Below, piece by piece: positions 33,716-41,827 of a DNA stretch of 41,827 nucleotides. The position numbers and the translations under genes were made by a program. Below the pieces are notes generated by a model. The model saw only the letters and a list, made by a program, of their open reading frames with translations, was not told the origin of the DNA and made no database searches. Origin of the DNA: an uncultured Eubacterium sp. GTDB taxonomy: Bacteria > Bacillota > Clostridia > Lachnospirales > Lachnospiraceae. Numbering within the stretch: the first letter of the stretch is position 1; each line of letters begins with the position of its first letter. Where the stretch lies: assembly GCA_900547255.1 (NCBI GenBank), contig URGC01000005.1:1-41827 (forward strand). The letters are read 5' to 3'.

Positions 33716-34402
33716 CTATTTGATAACTGACTTAAATGTGTTCCACAGTACCGAACAATCCTCTATAACACCAAATCTTCTAAGGCTCTCAAGATTATAC
33801 TTCATCTTTACTGGAAGAATCTGCTCTACATAAACCTTGTCCGCATCATCTGCATCTTTTAAAAGCTTGTCCTCATCTTTATAGGCAATGCTTGTCCTTG
33901 ATGTAAGTCCCGCTGGAAGAAGAAGTGTTGCATACATCTCATCTGTATACTGGTTCACATATTTAGGCACTTCCGGCCTTGTGCCGACAAGTGTCATATC
34001 TCCTGCAAGGATATTGAATATCTGTGGAAATTCATCTAATCTGTATTTTCTTAATATTCTGCCAGCCTTGGTTATTCTCGCATCATGCGCAACTGTAACC
34101 TGTGTTCCAAGCTTCTGCGCATTGTTAACCATAGTTCTGAACTTGTATATTCTGAATATACGTCCATACTGGGTTACACGCTCCTGCCTGAAAAACACAG
34201 GCCCCCTCGAATCAAGCTTAATCATCACTGCAATAACAAGCATTGGAAGTGCCAGAACCACAAGCATTATGGAGCTTACAACTATATCCATGATACGCTT
34301 TACCTTAAACCAGCCTGTATGCCTTACAAGTATATTATAATATCGTCTGACTTCTTTGGTCTTCATCCTGTCAGGAAGATGATTCCATCCTTTAAGTCTC
34401 AT
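33716..34402 (-). CDS. Undecaprenyl-phosphate phosphoglycosyl transferase (monotopic PGT)
   Basis: A 228 aa protein of the bacterial sugar transferase family: membrane helix VVSSIMLVVLALPMLVIAVM, FFRQERVTQYGRIFRIYKFR, the catalytic Asp-Glu pair in YRLDEFPQIFNILAGDM and LVGTRPEVPKY. The N-terminal 35 residues are extra compared with PglC. It loads the first sugar phosphate onto undecaprenyl phosphate. The dehydratase and aminotransferase alongside suggest a 4-amino-4,6-dideoxy-HexNAc as that sugar. AAGGAGG lies just ahead of the ATG. Confidence 0.94.
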   Translation of the reverse strand: MRLKGWNHLPDRMKTKEVRRYYNILVRHTGWFKVKRIMDIVVSSIMLVVLALPMLVIAVMIKLDSRGPVFFRQERVTQYGRIFRIYKFRTMVNNAQKLGTQVTVAHDARITKAGRILRKYRLDEFPQIFNILAGDMTLVGTRPEVPKYVNQYTDEMYATLLLPAGLTSRTSIAYKDEDKLLKDADDADKVYVEQILPVKMKYNLESLRRFGVIEDCSVLWNTFKSVIK

Positions 34403-34421
34403 ATATCCTCCTTAATTGCGT

Positions 34422-35615
34422 TTATCTTGTGAGCTGGTTAAAGTTATCAATAACATATTCAAGCTGCTCATCTGTTAAACGTGTGTGTAACGGAAGTGTA
34501 ATCTCTCCCTTATACATTTCATATGAATTAGGGAAATCTTTAATATCAAAACCAAGATTCTTGTATGCTGTGTGCATAGGAAGTGGTTTGAAGTGGACGT
34601 TAGTTGCTATTCCACGTTCTGCCATAGCTGTTATAAGGTCATTCCTCTTCTGCACATCTGCATCCTCAAGCCTTACAAGGCAGAGATGTCCGCTTGAACA
34701 TACATGCTCGTCAAAATGTTTAAGCACGCTTATTCCATCTCTTTCTATTCCGGCTGTATAACGCTCAATCATCTGCTTTCTTCTCGCAAGCAGTCCATCA
34801 TATCTTCTAAACTGTGCAAGTCCGATAGCCGCAAGCACATCTGTCATATTGCATTTGTAATATGGACCTACTATGTCATATTCCCATGCACCGAGCTTAG
34901 TCTTAGCCAGTGCATCCTTAGACTGTCCATGAAGTGTAAGAAGCATTAGCTGATGATATATCTCCTCATTGTCAATGCCGTCTATATCTCTCCAGACAAG
35001 CGCGCCACCCTCTGCTGTTGTGAAATTCTTAACAGCATGGAATGAAAAGCTTGTGAAATCTGCTGCCTGTCCACTCATGACACCATCTCTTGATGCGCCA
35101 AATCCATGCGCTGAATCTGCAAGGATAAGTATGTGTCCAAGTGCCTCCTGCATCTTGTTAGCCGGCTTAAATATGCTCTTTTTGCGCATGATAATCTGTC
35201 TTATCCTGTCATAATCAACCATGACACCTGCTATATCAACAGGTATTATAGCCTTAGTCTTGTCAGTAATAAGCTCTTCTATTCTGTCATAATCAAGGTG
35301 ATATGTGCCCTTCTCTACATCTATCAGCTTAAGTGCAGCCCCGACATGGCACACAACACTCGCTGATGCAGTGTATGTGTATGCAGGAACGATAACCTCG
35401 TCTCCCGGTCCAACACCGAATATTCTGAGAGCCATCTCCATACATGCAGTAGCAGAATTAAGTGCTGCCGCCTTGCTTGAATGTGTATACTCTGCAACTT
35501 TCCTTTCAAGCTCCTTGGTCTTAGGGCCTGTAGTTATCCAGCCTGAGCGGAGTGCATCTGTTACCTCTTTAATCTCCTCCTCAGTAATATCTGGTGGTGA
35601 AAATGGAATATTCAT
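34422..35615 (-). CDS. DegT/DnrJ/EryC1-family sugar-nucleotide aminotransferase
   Basis: A 397 aa PLP enzyme with FSPPDITEEEIKEVTDALRS, GDEVIVPAYTYTASA, ADSAHGFGA (D167) and the Schiff-base lysine K196 in SFHAVKNFTTAEGGAL. Family members such as PglE aminate C4 of UDP-4-keto-6-deoxy-HexNAc. In this locus the keto sugar would come from the CapD/PglF-like enzyme. No PglD-type N-acetyltransferase gene is present nearby, so the product may stay a free 4-amino sugar. The start follows the lipoprotein stop by six bases. Confidence 0.93.
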   Translation of the reverse strand: MNIPFSPPDITEEEIKEVTDALRSGWITTGPKTKELERKVAEYTHSSKAAALNSATACMEMALRIFGVGPGDEVIVPAYTYTASASVVCHVGAALKLIDVEKGTYHLDYDRIEELITDKTKAIIPVDIAGVMVDYDRIRQIIMRKKSIFKPANKMQEALGHILILADSAHGFGASRDGVMSGQAADFTSFSFHAVKNFTTAEGGALVWRDIDGIDNEEIYHQLMLLTLHGQSKDALAKTKLGAWEYDIVGPYYKCNMTDVLAAIGLAQFRRYDGLLARRKQMIERYTAGIERDGISVLKHFDEHVCSSGHLCLVRLEDADVQKRNDLITAMAERGIATNVHFKPLPMHTAYKNLGFDIKDFPNSYEMYKGEITLPLHTRLTDEQLEYVIDNFNQLTR

Positions 35616-35621
35616 ATCTAA

Positions 35622-37007
35622 TTACTTCCTTCCTTCCTGTGTCTTAACCATTGATGGAAATGCGTATGTCAGATCCCCGGCTCCGCTCTCTATCGAGATG
35701 GAATAGCTAACTGTATTATACCCACTTTGTGTAAGTGTTATTGTCTTAGTTCCTTCTGTTTTCTTGAATGTACATGGAACAGTTCCAGCATACACGCTGT
35801 CCACATACAGCGCAGCTCCAGCAGGAGATGTTACCTTGACACTATAACTGCCATTACTGTTGGCTGTCGTAGCTGCCGCAGTAGTTCTTGTCGCAGCTTT
35901 GGTTGTTGCTGACGTAGTACTGCTTGCAGTCGTTGAAGCCTTAGTTGTTGCACCCGACTTTGCAACCATATCTATTACCTTAGTCACATATGAAGAATTA
36001 ACCACAAATGTCTCTGTATACTCCTCATAATGATTCATGACAAGTGTAAGCTTATGTGAGCCATATGATAACTGGACTGGCACTGAATAATCTACTTCCT
36101 CGCCATCTATAGACATAATGGCACCTTTTGGTGTAACGCTGAAATTAACTGTTCCCTGAAGCTGTGCTGGCTGTACATATTCGCTGAAATCCAGCTTTGT
36201 CTCCTGTCCATCCTCAACTGTCACTTCTTTAGTTGCATCCAGTTTTCCATTCTCTATCTCAACATTGTATGTGCCCACAGATGCTGTAACTATCATGTCC
36301 TCTGTGACGTTATACAACTGATCCTTTCCAATCTGTGCATATCCACCTATAAATGCATCAATACCTGTGAATCTTATATATCCATGTCCCTTATCAACCA
36401 CAACGGAATATACTGTATTGCCAATTCCGCGCAGTGTTACTTCATCCTGCTTTACTACCTCTGCTATAGGAATCTTATCTTCGCCAGATATAACAAGTGC
36501 CTTTTCACTGTATATATAAGTCGATGCGCCTGAACTTATTCTTCTGTTAGACTCATTAACCTCGACATTATTAAAGCCGCTTACCTCAAATGCATCTGGA
36601 TTACCCTTTATCGAAGTAGCAACACCTCTCTTGTTACATACAACATCATATATCTCACCAAGAATGAGATTAGATGCCGCAATCGCTGTTCCGTACTTTG
36701 TTGCGAACACAGTTCCCCCTGAATATGGAACTTCATATTCTACTCCTGCATTCGTATCTATAAAATTAGCCTTCTTGCTGTCTTTATCAATATATGACAA
36801 TACGCCTGTCACTGTTATCTGCTGTGATGCTCCTGTTGTCGCTTCTGTTATATTCTTCTTAGGTGCTGTAAGTATTGAGCTTCCCGGCGTTATTGTACCG
36901 CTGTTACTGCCATTACCTATAGTGCATCCCATAAAACTTAACACACATATCACAAGCCCCATCATAAGAGCTGTCATTTTTTTCATTGCAGATGTATGTT
37001 TATCCAT
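35622..37007 (-). CDS. PEGA-domain lipoprotein
   Basis: The frame opens at a TTG (37031), but ATG 37005-37007 (MDKHTSAMKKM) is a better start; its AAAGG lies rather far (14 bases). The 461 aa product has a hydrophobic signal segment ending FMGC (Cys28, an imperfect lipobox), a mixed beta domain, a PEGA domain at about 286-337 (FSVTPKGAIMSIDGEEV), a Thr/Ala/Ser-rich linker at 349-385 and a second PEGA domain at 387-442 (VKVTSPAGAALYVDSVYAG). A third, weaker PEGA-like unit may lie at 217-270. PEGA domains are thought to sit in or bind the cell wall. It is the first gene of the long glycan operon. Confidence 0.82.
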   Translation of the reverse strand: MDKHTSAMKKMTALMMGLVICVLSFMGCTIGNGSNSGTITPGSSILTAPKKNITEATTGASQQITVTGVLSYIDKDSKKANFIDTNAGVEYEVPYSGGTVFATKYGTAIAASNLILGEIYDVVCNKRGVATSIKGNPDAFEVSGFNNVEVNESNRRISSGASTYIYSEKALVISGEDKIPIAEVVKQDEVTLRGIGNTVYSVVVDKGHGYIRFTGIDAFIGGYAQIGKDQLYNVTEDMIVTASVGTYNVEIENGKLDATKEVTVEDGQETKLDFSEYVQPAQLQGTVNFSVTPKGAIMSIDGEEVDYSVPVQLSYGSHKLTLVMNHYEEYTETFVVNSSYVTKVIDMVAKSGATTKASTTASSTTSATTKAATRTTAAATTANSNGSYSVKVTSPAGAALYVDSVYAGTVPCTFKKTEGTKTITLTQSGYNTVSYSISIESGAGDLTYAFPSMVKTQEGRK

Positions 37008-37067
37008 AATATCAGATTGTACCTTTCTCAAGAGTATAGTTACCCAGTTTTTATGTATACTACGTTA

Positions 37068-37096
37068 ATTCTATCACAATGCACATATAGTTGCAA
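37068..37096 (-). promoter_or_regulatory. Possible promoter of the polysaccharide operon
   Basis: Minus-strand TTGCAA (37091-37096) and TAGAAT (37068-37073) are 17 bases apart, in the last codons of and just after the CotS-like gene; the predicted start is near 37061, about 54 bases before the lipoprotein ATG. The -35 match is only four of six, so this is tentative. Confidence 0.4.
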
Positions 37097-38078
37097 CAAA
37101 ATCAAGTCTTCTGACATTCTGTTCAACACATCCATTAAGCTTTTCTATACTTTTAGGCGACACCCACGCCTTATTCATATTGTAATAATGATTTACTATC
37201 TTCCAGAATTTCTCCGGAAATGCAAATAAAACCGACATAATTCCTATATCTTCGTCACTTATCCTCTTAATTCTGTCGTATTCGTTCAGCATTTTATATG
37301 CAAGGTCAATGTCCCAGTTATATTTTTCAAGTATCTTTCTCATAAACTGGTACAAATCAAACACCTGTGAGTCAACCCTGCATTTCTCCATATTCGTGAC
37401 CGCAGTACCCACATTGCTTATAATAATATTATGATATGTAAAATTGCCATGTATAAGGCTGTTACTACTGTCTGCCTTTGCAATTCCATCTACCACAGTC
37501 TCATCATCAAGCATGCTGCAAGCCGTCTGTGCCTCCGCATAAAATCTGCCTATATTCCTATATATGCTCATCTCATACTCAGTCTTCTGCTTCTTGTTTT
37601 TCAGGTAGTTTCCCGCCATCCTCATCTCTTTAGTATGTCTGATAATGGTCTTTGCCACATTTCCTCTCGCAAGCACGAATTCATTGTCCTCACTCATTAT
37701 GGCTTCAACTGCCCTATCCAGTGCAATATGCAGCCTTGCCATAGCCGACACAGCATCCAGAATATCACGGATACTCTTGACATTGCACTCACTGCCTGAA
37801 TACATATCCTTCAACACATACTTCCGCCCTTCCTCGGCAGCTTCAGATATTATCTCTCCATCCTTATTTCTCACATATGTATCCAGATACTCATATCCGC
37901 CCTTCTTAACAGCCCTCGTTATCACGTCTTCCCTTTTGTAATATTTATCCTGTTTTACACACTCCAGCAAGAGCTTATCGCCCTGATCTGTTACAACTAT
38001 CATGCCTCCCCTGCCCCGCACACTGCGGTATATATTCAAATCATACTGATCAAGTACTTCAAGCGATTTTTCATTCAT
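37074..38078 (-). CDS. CotS-like kinase-fold protein (possible pseudokinase)
   Basis: ATG 38076-38078 (MNEKSLEVLDQYDLNIYRSV) is preceded by GGGGGGAG; the frame opens ten codons earlier. The 334 aa protein has the layout of clostridial CotS-family proteins, which share the aminoglycoside phosphotransferase/choline kinase fold: an N-lobe with RKYVLKDMYSGSEC, then LIHGNFTYHNIIIS and VFDLYQFMRKILEKYNWD. The usual HGD catalytic loop reads HGN here, so the expected catalytic Asp is replaced. CotS proteins are best known from spore coats, but many Clostridia carry copies near envelope genes. It lies between the cca terminator and the lipoprotein gene. Confidence 0.8.
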   Translation of the reverse strand: MNEKSLEVLDQYDLNIYRSVRGRGGMIVVTDQGDKLLLECVKQDKYYKREDVITRAVKKGGYEYLDTYVRNKDGEIISEAAEEGRKYVLKDMYSGSECNVKSIRDILDAVSAMARLHIALDRAVEAIMSEDNEFVLARGNVAKTIIRHTKEMRMAGNYLKNKKQKTEYEMSIYRNIGRFYAEAQTACSMLDDETVVDGIAKADSSNSLIHGNFTYHNIIISNVGTAVTNMEKCRVDSQVFDLYQFMRKILEKYNWDIDLAYKMLNEYDRIKRISDEDIGIMSVLFAFPEKFWKIVNHYYNMNKAWVSPKSIEKLNGCVEQNVRRLDFVATICAL

Positions 38079-38128
38079 TGACAGTCTCCCCCCACACTCA
38101 TTAATCATAACTATTATTATGTAGGGTA

Positions 38129-38166
38129 TAAAAAAATAATGCCCTCAAGTTTAAAAACTTGAGAGC
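38129..38166 (-). terminator. Intrinsic terminator after cca
   Basis: On the minus strand GCTCTCAAGTTT pairs with AAACTTGAGGGC (12 bp stem with one G-T wobble, 2-base loop, 38141-38166) and is followed by ATTATTTTTTTA. It lies about 77 bases past the cca stop and ends the rluA-like/proS/cca unit, separating housekeeping genes from the polysaccharide locus. Confidence 0.88.
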
Positions 38167-38184
38167 ATTCCCATCAACATCTTT

Positions 38185-38248
38185 AACTAAAACCTGCCTA
38201 CAAGGAGCATACGGTACACACGGGCTGCGCCGCAGGCAGGGTTTAGTT
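38185..38248. repeat. Inverted repeat overlapping the cca stop codon
   Basis: AACTAAAACCTGCCTAC (38185-38201) and GCAGGCAGGGTTTAGTT (38232-38248) are inverted with two mismatches; the right arm contains the last codon and stop of cca. The loop holds a GC-rich GGGCTGCGCCGC. It could form a stem upstream of the terminator. Confidence 0.6.
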
Positions 38249-39478
38249 GAAATGTTCCAGCATCGCAAGCAGCGTTGCCTTATCATTAAGCTTCGGATTA
38301 TCCATCACAACATGAAGCAATTCATTGAGCGTCCTGCCAATCTGCGATCCCGTCATTCCATATTCAATTAAATCATTTCCATTTATATCAAGGTCTTTAA
38401 TCGTCACACAATCGCCCCTTGCTATAATATCATCCATCATCTTCTTAACGGCAGCTATATGATTATGCTTTCCCGGAAGGATTATTCCTGTAATCTCTTC
38501 CTTGGCTGTCGTAAGAGCCTCATCATGTATGATAAGATTGTCAAAAAGCTCTCGTCCATAGCGGTTCAACGCCTCTCTTATAGCCGGCTCATTCTCATCT
38601 ATCGTAACCTTGGAATTAGCAACGATAGCAGTCACACTGTCAACAGTGTGGTTGTCCAGCTTAAGGCTTCTAAGAACTCCCTTTGCCTTATCTGGCTCAA
38701 GAGAGTTAAGAAGTGCCGCATATCTTAATATAACAGTCTTTTCTGTATGCTTTAGCATACTAAGGGCATTATGTCTGTATCTTCCCTCAAATATGGCTGC
38801 AACATCTGGTAAAGCCACTGAAAATATACCAGTCTCGTAATACAGCTCCACCTTCTCCGGATTATCAGACATAATCGTCTTGGTAAGCTCCACCTGGATT
38901 CTTTCCATGCTTACCTGTGCGATATTAGGAGACAGCTTTTCGATAGCTTTATATGTCTCCTTATCTATCTCAAACGAAAGCTGTGCCGAGAATCTTATAG
39001 CCCTCATCATTCTTAGGGCATCCTCTGTAAAACGCTCTATAGGATTACCTACACATCTTACAATCCCACGTTCAAGGTCACCTTGTCCGTCAAATTCATC
39101 GACAAGCCCATTTTTATCACTATACGCCATTGCATTGATAGTGAAATCTCTTCTTTTAAGGTCTTCAAGAAGATTAACTGCAAATTCTACATTTTCAGGA
39201 TGCCTGCCGTCTTTGTACTCACCATCAATTCTGTAGGTTGTGACCTCATAGCCTGTCTTTCCTATCATAACAGTCACTGTGCCATGTTTAAGTCCTGTAT
39301 CCACAGTTCTCTTAAACATAGATTTGACCTGCATAGGAAGTGCTGATGTGGTTATATCCCAGTCATATGGTGTCTTTCCAAGCAATGTGTCTCTTACACA
39401 TCCACCGACAGCATAAGCCTCGCATCCATGTTCTTCAATTGTGCCAATAATCGCTCTGACATCCTCTGGAAGCTGCAT
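38243..39478 (-). CDS. cca: CCA tRNA nucleotidyltransferase
   Basis: A 411 aa class II nucleotidyltransferase: YAVGGCVRDTLLG (21-34), the metal-binding pair D39 and D41 in PYDWDITTSA, RRDFTINAMAY and EDALRMMRAIRFSAQLSF. It adds or repairs the 3' CCA end of tRNAs. It follows proS by 26 bp and is the last gene before a terminator. Confidence 0.97.
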   Translation of the reverse strand: MQLPEDVRAIIGTIEEHGCEAYAVGGCVRDTLLGKTPYDWDITTSALPMQVKSMFKRTVDTGLKHGTVTVMIGKTGYEVTTYRIDGEYKDGRHPENVEFAVNLLEDLKRRDFTINAMAYSDKNGLVDEFDGQGDLERGIVRCVGNPIERFTEDALRMMRAIRFSAQLSFEIDKETYKAIEKLSPNIAQVSMERIQVELTKTIMSDNPEKVELYYETGIFSVALPDVAAIFEGRYRHNALSMLKHTEKTVILRYAALLNSLEPDKAKGVLRSLKLDNHTVDSVTAIVANSKVTIDENEPAIREALNRYGRELFDNLIIHDEALTTAKEEITGIILPGKHNHIAAVKKMMDDIIARGDCVTIKDLDINGNDLIEYGMTGSQIGRTLNELLHVVMDNPKLNDKATLLAMLEHFN

Positions 39479-39504
39479 ATAGTCTCCTTACCAAATAACT
39501 TTAA

Positions 39505-40944
39505 TTAGTACGCCTTACCCCAGTAAACCATCTTCTTAGCTGGCTTTCCACAGCATACGCATACATCACTGAGCTGTTCCTGCGCAAATGGCATACATCT
39601 TGATGTAGCTGTTGTATCTTCCTTAATCTTGTCCTCACAAGCCTGGTCACCACACCACATAGCCTTAACAAATCCTGGCTTGTTGGCAACTATATCCTTG
39701 AACTCATCATAGTTAGTTGCAACATATGTGTGTGAATCTCTATGTGCTCTTGCTCTTTCAAGCATCTCAACCTGCATTGTATCAAGTACTTCCTTAATCT
39801 TGTCTGCAAGTCCATCTATCTGTGCTTCAATCTTTTCTCTTGTATCTCTTCTTACGATAATAGCCTTGCCAGCCTCGATATCTCTTGGTCCCATCTCTAC
39901 ACGTACTGGAATACCACGCATTTCCTGCTCTGAGAACTTCCAGCCTGGATTCTTATCGCTGTCATCAACCTTAACACGAAGTCCTGCTGCCTTGAGAGCT
40001 GCTGCAACCTCTGCCGCCTTCTCAAGAACGCCTTCCTTCTTCTGCATAATTGGAATAATATCAACCTGTACAGGTGCAATTCTAGGTGGAAGCACAAGTC
40101 CGCTGTTATCACCATGAACCATAATCATAGCACCGATAAGTCTTGTTGTTGTTCCCCATGATGTCTGATGGACATATTTTAACTTATTATCCTTGTCTGT
40201 ATACTGTATTCCAAATGCTTTGGCAAATCCATCACCAAAATTATGGCTTGTACCAGACTGGAGTGCCTTGCCATCATGCATGAGTGCTTCGATTGTGTAT
40301 GTTGCCTCTGCTCCGGCGAACTTCTCCTTATCTGTCTTACGACCCTTGATAACCGGCATAGCAAGCACTTCTTCGCAGAAATCAGCATATATATTAAGCA
40401 TCTGCTGTGTTCTGGCCTCTGCCTCTTCTGCTGTTGCATGTGCTGTGTGTCCTTCCTGCCATAAGAACTCTCTTGAACGAAGGAATGGTCTTGTCTCCTT
40501 CTCCCATCTTACAACTGAACACCACTGGTTATATACCTTTGGTAAATCTCTGTATGACTGAATCTCATCCTTGTAAAAATCACAGAATAATGTCTCTGAC
40601 GTAGGACGTACACACATTTTCTCCTGAAGTGGATTAAGTCCGCCCTGTGTTACCCATGCAACTTCTGGCGCAAATCCTTCTACATGGTCTTTTTCCTTCT
40701 CAAGAAGGCTCTCTGGAATAAACATTGGAAGATATACATTTTCAACCCCTGCTTCCTTGAATCTTCTGTCCATTTCATGCTGTATATTTTCCCAGATTGC
40801 ATATCCAGCCGGCTTAAATATCATACATCCCTTAACGCTTGAGTAAGACATAAGCTCTGCTTTCTTGCAGACATCTGTATACCACTGTGCAAAATCTACA
40901 TCCATAGATGTAATAGCTTCAACTAACTTTTTATCCTCTGCCAT
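39505..40944 (-). CDS. proS: Prolyl-tRNA synthetase (short, archaeal/eukaryotic-type)
   Basis: A 479 aa class II aminoacyl-tRNA synthetase. Motif 2 is in RWEKETRPFLRSREFLWQEG and motif 3 in GDNSGLVLPPRIAPVQV; the anticodon-binding domain follows, then a C-terminal zinc-type segment (CGDQAC...CVCCGK) and the final YWGKAY typical of this type. The bacterial editing insertion is absent, as expected for the short form common in Clostridia. AAAGGAG precedes the ATG; there is only a 48 bp gap to the upstream gene and no T-box leader. Confidence 0.98.
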   Translation of the reverse strand: MAEDKKLVEAITSMDVDFAQWYTDVCKKAELMSYSSVKGCMIFKPAGYAIWENIQHEMDRRFKEAGVENVYLPMFIPESLLEKEKDHVEGFAPEVAWVTQGGLNPLQEKMCVRPTSETLFCDFYKDEIQSYRDLPKVYNQWCSVVRWEKETRPFLRSREFLWQEGHTAHATAEEAEARTQQMLNIYADFCEEVLAMPVIKGRKTDKEKFAGAEATYTIEALMHDGKALQSGTSHNFGDGFAKAFGIQYTDKDNKLKYVHQTSWGTTTRLIGAMIMVHGDNSGLVLPPRIAPVQVDIIPIMQKKEGVLEKAAEVAAALKAAGLRVKVDDSDKNPGWKFSEQEMRGIPVRVEMGPRDIEAGKAIIVRRDTREKIEAQIDGLADKIKEVLDTMQVEMLERARAHRDSHTYVATNYDEFKDIVANKPGFVKAMWCGDQACEDKIKEDTTATSRCMPFAQEQLSDVCVCCGKPAKKMVYWGKAY

Positions 40945-40992
40945 TGTTATGACTCCTTTTAATAATAGTGTTTTTTTAGTTTATCATTTTAT

Positions 40993-41739
40993 CTAACGGA
41001 TTTCAAGCATGGTATTCCACCATTGCGGTGTCACACTGTACTCTTTTCCATCTACATTGATAGAATGGGCGCACAACGCTATCTCTCTTGGCTTCACACC
41101 CATCTTTTTTAACGCCGTTCCACTTACTGGTTCTATGTTTAAATGTTTCTCACCACACACAGACATATATTTCCCATCACCGACAATCGCATGCCCTCTT
41201 GATGCAAGCTGAATCCTTATCTGGTGAAAACGCCCTGTGTGAAGATTTATCTTTAAAAGCGCAATCTCTGTACCATCTATCTCAGCCTCGCTTACAACCT
41301 CATAATCAAGCTCCGCATATCTGGCATTCTTATTATCTGCTATAGCTTCACCATCTTTATTACTGATCATATGCGCCTCACCACTGCCGCTTATTACTGC
41401 TGTATTATCTTTGGTCTTTTCTATGTAATCTGACAGCACTGCCTTTGTCGCTTCCATCTTTCCATATACCAGCGCATAATACTGCTTGCAAAATCCCTGC
41501 TGCTGCATAATCTTAGAATATCTCGCGGCGCTCTCTTTATTCTTTGCCATCAGCACAACTCCACTGACTGGACGGTCAAGTCTGTTGATAACCGCCGCAT
41601 AAGGCGGCTCTCCCTTTCTTTTGCGATAATTCATAACTTCGCTCACCATATCGAGGTCAAAATTTTTTCCACTCTGTGTAAGTTGCCCTGCCTCTTTTTT
41701 TAGAATTATCTTATCTTTATCTTCATATATTATTTCCAT
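40993..41739 (-). CDS. RluA-family pseudouridine synthase
   Basis: The preferred start is the second ATG (41737-41739, MEIIYEDKDKIILKKEAG): the first ATG, nine bases upstream, lies within the AAAGGATG ribosome binding site. The 248 aa protein lacks an N-terminal S4 domain. The catalytic Asp (D55) is in INRLDRPVSGVVLMAK, and LHTGRFHQIRIQLASRGHAI is the second conserved block. It isomerises uridine in rRNA or tRNA; the exact site is not predictable. Confidence 0.92.
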   Translation of the reverse strand: MEIIYEDKDKIILKKEAGQLTQSGKNFDLDMVSEVMNYRKRKGEPPYAAVINRLDRPVSGVVLMAKNKESAARYSKIMQQQGFCKQYYALVYGKMEATKAVLSDYIEKTKDNTAVISGSGEAHMISNKDGEAIADNKNARYAELDYEVVSEAEIDGTEIALLKINLHTGRFHQIRIQLASRGHAIVGDGKYMSVCGEKHLNIEPVSGTALKKMGVKPREIALCAHSINVDGKEYSVTPQWWNTMLEIR

Positions 41740-41782
41740 GTGATTCATCCTTTAAAATATACTGGCATATTGTTATGATGTT

Positions 41783-41806
41783 GGGGTCAAAAGGTATTTT
41801 GACCCC
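41783..41806. repeat. Perfect 10 bp hairpin upstream of the pseudouridine synthase gene
   Basis: GGGGTCAAAA and TTTTGACCCC are exact inverted repeats around a four-base loop GGTA. It lies about 45 bases upstream of the gene. It may be the terminator of an upstream gene off the right edge or a small intergenic repeat; no clear U-run follows on either strand. Confidence 0.6.
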
Positions 41807-41827
41807 TTTGATACCAGATTGCTACGT

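Noticed and set aside
40945..40992. T-box leader before proS
   Set aside because: The gap to the upstream gene is only 48 bases, with no specifier or antiterminator structure.

Overview
The window is about 41.8 kb of low-to-moderate GC DNA in which every convincing gene lies on the minus strand, so the text below follows transcription from high to low coordinates. Strong AGGAGG-type ribosome binding sites, a short (479 aa, archaeal/eukaryotic-type) prolyl-tRNA synthetase, a CotS-like kinase and the style of the cell-envelope genes point to a Gram-positive anaerobe of the Clostridia, most likely a Lachnospiraceae (Lachnospira/Roseburia/Eubacterium type). The family assignment is inference; no 16S or species marker is present.

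Region 1 (41.8-38.1 kb) is housekeeping: an RluA-type pseudouridine synthase, proS and cca, closed by a good intrinsic terminator at about 38.15 kb. A CotS-like kinase homologue follows.

Region 2 (37.0-11.6 kb) is a tightly packed surface-polysaccharide operon of 19 genes. It starts with a PEGA-domain lipoprotein. Next come a DegT-type sugar aminotransferase, a membrane phosphoglycosyl transferase, a GT2 and a membrane-bound CapD/PglF-type 4,6-dehydratase, which together look able to build and load a 4-amino-4,6-dideoxy-HexNAc on undecaprenyl phosphate. Then come seven GT4 glycosyltransferases in two blocks, a Wzm/Wzt-type ABC exporter with a C-terminal carbohydrate-binding domain, and an MBOAT/SGNH pair for O-acylation. 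The operon ends with a four-gene module: a YidC insertase domain fused to a CDP-glycerol glycerophosphotransferase (TagF-like) domain, a 79 aa single-span protein, an alkaline-phosphatase-superfamily (LtaS/sulfatase-like) membrane enzyme and a GT-C-like membrane protein.

Region 3 (11.6-5.3 kb) has its own strong promoter. It encodes a LicD-type phosphotransferase, a Wzx/MOP-type flippase, a fused cytidylyltransferase-PLP enzyme (LicC-like + CobD/HisC-like) and a second GT-C membrane glycosyltransferase. With TagF and LicD this suggests a teichoic-acid-like polymer carrying phospho-substituents, possibly phosphoethanolamine or a related amino-alcohol phosphate.

Region 4 (5.28-4.67 kb) is a 617 bp non-coding gap that is GC-rich and built of nested long palindromes. 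Two copies of an ~86 bp core lie in opposite orientation, and each is flanked by its own unrelated but self-complementary arms.

Region 5 (4.67-0 kb) starts from a promoter matching the sigma-A consensus exactly (TTGACA-17-TATAAT). It makes nucleotide sugars: manC, gmd and rmd (GDP-D-rhamnose), then rfbF and a partial rfbG (CDP-4-keto-6-deoxyglucose), continuing past the left edge.

The strongest candidates for undescribed biology are the YidC-TagF fusion module, the cytidylyltransferase-PLP fusion next to licD, and the nested palindromic element.
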